NCBI GenBank assembly: GCA_964431545.1
Contig: CAYSLC010000059.1
Location: 1 to 25,975 of the forward strand
From: CAYSLC01 sp964431545
Lineage (GTDB): Bacteria > Desulfobacterota > Desulfobacteria > Desulfobacterales > JAABSP01
DNA length: 25,975 nucleotides
Reading direction: 5' to 3'
Of this stretch, positions 24,968 through 25,975 are shown one piece after another. Position 1 is the first letter of the stretch. Each line of letters opens with the position of its first letter. Made by a program: the position numbers and the translations under genes. Below the pieces are notes generated by a model. It saw nothing but the letters and a program-made list of their open reading frames with translations. It ran no database searches and was not told the origin of the DNA.

Positions 24968-25043
24968 GCCGACGTAGCTCAGCCGGTAGAGCAGCTGATT
25001 CGTAATCAGCAGGCCAGCGGTTCGAATCCGCTCGTCGGCTCCA
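24968..25043 (+). tRNA. tRNA-Thr (anticodon CGT)
   Basis: A complete cloverleaf is visible. The acceptor stem GCCGACG (24968-24974) pairs with CGTCGGC (25033-25039). The D arm is GCTC/GAGC. The anticodon stem GCTGA/TCAGC encloses TTCGTAA with anticodon CGT at 25001-25003, reading ACG. The T arm is AGCGG, TTCGAAT, CCGCT. The discriminator is T25040 and CCA is encoded (25041-25043). It is a single tRNA with its own promoter and terminator. Confidence 0.97.
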
Positions 25044-25053
25044 TTCCAAAACG

Positions 25054-25086
25054 AAGGCGTTCGGGGAATCTCCCTGAACGCCTTTT
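25054..25086 (+). terminator. Rho-independent terminator of tRNA-Thr
   Basis: AAGGCGTTC (25054-25062) pairs with GAACGCCTT (25076-25084). The stem continues inward with a G-U pair and GGGA/TCCC (25064-25067 and 25071-25074) to a three-base loop, and ends in TTTT (25083-25086). It begins ten bases after the CCA end. Confidence 0.85.
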
Positions 25087-25283
25087 GTATTGTAGCCATC
25101 AAAGCGGCCCAAATCAAGCGGGTTTTGCGACCTCTCGGGTCCTGCGGGAGTTCATAGGTGAACACGCCCTATCCGGTATAGAAAAAGACGACCATATCCT
25201 CCTCCTCCGCGTCCCGCCTGATCGGGCCTCAGGGCCTCACGCTGATGGAGAACGAGATCTCCGGGGGTTTTACGTCACCCGTC
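25087..25283. other. Gene-free stretch after the tRNA
   Basis: I see no gene, RNA or repeat here. No copy of the tRNA 3' end that would mark an integration site is visible. The stretch separates the tRNA unit from toxin-antitoxin debris. Confidence 0.5.
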
Positions 25284-25560
25284 TCAATCCACATCCCGTG
25301 GTTCCATCAGAAGATGAAGACCTTCCAGGATCGACCCCACGCGCTCTTTCGATAATGTGCCGATCTTTTCAACCAAATCGGTTTTGTTGACGGTGAAGAT
25401 CTGGGAAATGTTGACGACGCTTTTTTTCGGCAGATTCGCTTCGCCTTTTTTCAGCCCCACATTGCCCGGAGACGCGGCTACTGCTCTTTTACCAGTTCGC
25501 GGTGTTTTGAGCGCCCGGACACAAAACCGGCCGGGTATTGACTTTGTCGGGAAGGGTACG
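25284..25560 (-). pseudogene. MazF/PemK-family toxin, C-terminal half with decayed N-terminus
   Basis: The C-terminal ~65 residues are intact and typical of MazF-type mRNA endonucleases: AASPGNV, then GLKKGEANLPKKSVVN, ISQIFTVNKTDLVEKIGTL and KERVGSILEGLHLLM. The normal N-terminus (RGDIYWVDL, then RRPVLVVQ) is not in this frame. A possible RPVL remnant lies in another minus-strand frame (about 25520-25530), and the distance from there to the PGNV motif is some 50 bases too short, suggesting a deletion plus frameshift. No start codon with a ribosome site fits. It points away from the antitoxin gene at 25622, so it is not that antitoxin's partner in the usual order. Confidence 0.65.
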
Positions 25561-25621
25561 GTATGAAAGAAGGACAGATCCGAAAAAACACATGACAAAG
25601 AGACCGATAAAACAAAATTCC

Positions 25622-25855
25622 ATGAAAAATGTCAGAATCCATTTTGATGAGGAACTCCTCGATTGTTTGGACCGATTTGCGGCTTCGAATCGGTTGACAC
25701 GATCCGAAATCGTCCGCAAGGCTCTGGAAAGCTGGCTGTCGAAACATGAAATCCAGGCATTTGAGGATCAGTGGATCGAAAAGTTGAAGCAGAAGCCGGA
25801 ACCCGCACTAGGGGCCGATGATTGGTCGACCATCGAACATTGGGATGACGATTGA
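25622..25855 (+). CDS. Ribbon-helix-helix antitoxin (MazE-like/CopG family)
   Basis: 77 residues from ATG 25622; ATG 25592 would add ten residues, and neither start has a clear ribosome site. The N-terminal MKNVRIHFDEELLDCLDRFA, then NRLTRSEIVRKALESWL, is a standard ribbon-helix-helix DNA-binding fold: a strand that lies in the major groove and two helices. The acidic tail (IEKLKQKPEPALGADDWSTI, then EHWDDD) is the usual toxin-neutralising part. Such antitoxins repress their own operon as dimers. The stop codon overlaps the start of a MazF toxin gene (TTGA), giving the canonical antitoxin-toxin order. The toxin is cut by the contig end. Confidence 0.85.
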   Translation: MKNVRIHFDEELLDCLDRFAASNRLTRSEIVRKALESWLSKHEIQAFEDQWIEKLKQKPEPALGADDWSTIEHWDDD

Positions 25856-25890
25856 ATAGAGGGGATATATGGCTGGTCGATCTGGGGATG
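25852..25890 (+). CDS. MazF toxin, first codons only (cut by adapter sequence)
   Basis: From TTG 25852, overlapping the antitoxin stop by two bases (TTGA), the frame reads MNRGDIWLVDLGM, the characteristic first strand of MazF/PemK endoribonucleases (RGDIWLVDLG). An in-frame TGA six bases upstream rules out an earlier start. After about 12-13 codons the sequence becomes Nextera adapter, so the rest of the toxin is absent from this assembly, not necessarily from the genome. The site GAGGGGAT overlaps the first codons and cannot serve it, so translation is probably coupled to the antitoxin. Confidence 0.65.
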
Positions 25891-25975
25891 TCTCTAATAC
25901 ACATCTCCGAGCCCAATATACCGTACTAGATCTCTTATGAAGTCTTCAGCTTTAAAAAGGGTGTCGTGGGGGGGG
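25888..25975 (+). other. Illumina Nextera adapter read-through (assembly artefact)
   Basis: Bases 25888-25906 match the Tn5 mosaic end CTGTCTCTTATACACATCT at 17 of 19 positions. CCGAGCCCA follows exactly. Six bases then stand in place of CGAGAC, next an eight-base index CGTACTAG (25922-25929, identical to Nextera N702 as I recall it). Bases 25930-25953 match the P7 end (ATCTCGTATGCCGTCTTCTG and on) at 19 of 24. The end is A-run then G-run, as in reads running past the fragment end. This is not genomic DNA. Confidence 0.95.

Noticed and set aside
24939..25165. Minus-strand peptides upstream of Mfd such as ADSNRWPADYES and ERIRTAGLLITNQLLYRLSY
   Set aside because: These are translations of the opposite strand of the tRNA-Thr gene, a well-known source of false proteins and of false N-terminal extensions.
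24968..25600. tRNA-Thr as an integration site for a mobile island
   Set aside because: No integrase gene and no repeat of the tRNA 3' end are visible downstream before the contig ends.
25632..25916. A 94-codon minus-strand frame beginning MGSEMCIRDI
   Set aside because: Its first residues are translated adapter and the rest is antisense to the antitoxin gene.

Overview
The window is a complete-looking assembly contig of high-GC bacterial DNA. It starts inside a gene, and its last ~88 bases are Illumina Nextera adapter read-through, not genome. The gene content suggests a Gram-negative anaerobe: a tungsten/molybdenum aldehyde:ferredoxin oxidoreductase, an iron alcohol dehydrogenase, an outer-membrane chaperone pair behind mfd, MgtE, and a lipoprotein with a lipobox. 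A Desulfobacterota-type (sulfate-reducing or syntrophic) lineage is the best guess. This is an inference from gene content; no marker gene in the window settles it.

Left part (1-2063): the 3' end of a glycine betaine/osmolyte ABC transporter binding protein, two hairpins sharing one stem sequence (the second a convincing terminator), an AT-rich promoter-like stretch, a DUF4143-type ATPase and a ParE toxin remnant. Then (2097-6468) comes a tight three-gene catabolic operon: MmgE/PrpD dehydratase family, aldehyde:ferredoxin oxidoreductase (ATGA overlap) and iron-dependent alcohol dehydrogenase.

Middle part (6598-15922): an exported pentapeptide-repeat protein faces a giant 1825-residue gene. 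The giant protein looks like a glucosamine-6-phosphate synthase (GlmS) whose glutaminase domain is split by a ~300-residue insertion. Its two SIS domains end in a GlmS-like C-tail, followed by a second, diverged pair of SIS-like domains and an unrecognised ~290-residue C-terminal region. It is followed by a small Dabb-fold protein, glnS (glutaminyl-tRNA synthetase) and a DUF4112 membrane protein. This giant protein is the best candidate here for something undescribed.

Right part: a frameshifted pseudogene explained by an 11-bp tandem duplication (15926-16209), then a leftward six-gene cluster read in the order mfd, SurA-like lipoprotein, SurA-type PPIase, mgtE, recO, CNNM/CBS transporter. It has short gaps or overlaps and links transcription-coupled repair, outer-membrane protein folding, recombination repair and divalent-metal transport. 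Upstream of mfd, in the opposite direction, lies tRNA-Thr(CGT) with encoded CCA and a clear terminator. The extreme right holds toxin-antitoxin material: a decayed MazF C-terminal half, a ribbon-helix-helix antitoxin, and the first codons of its MazF toxin, cut off by adapter.
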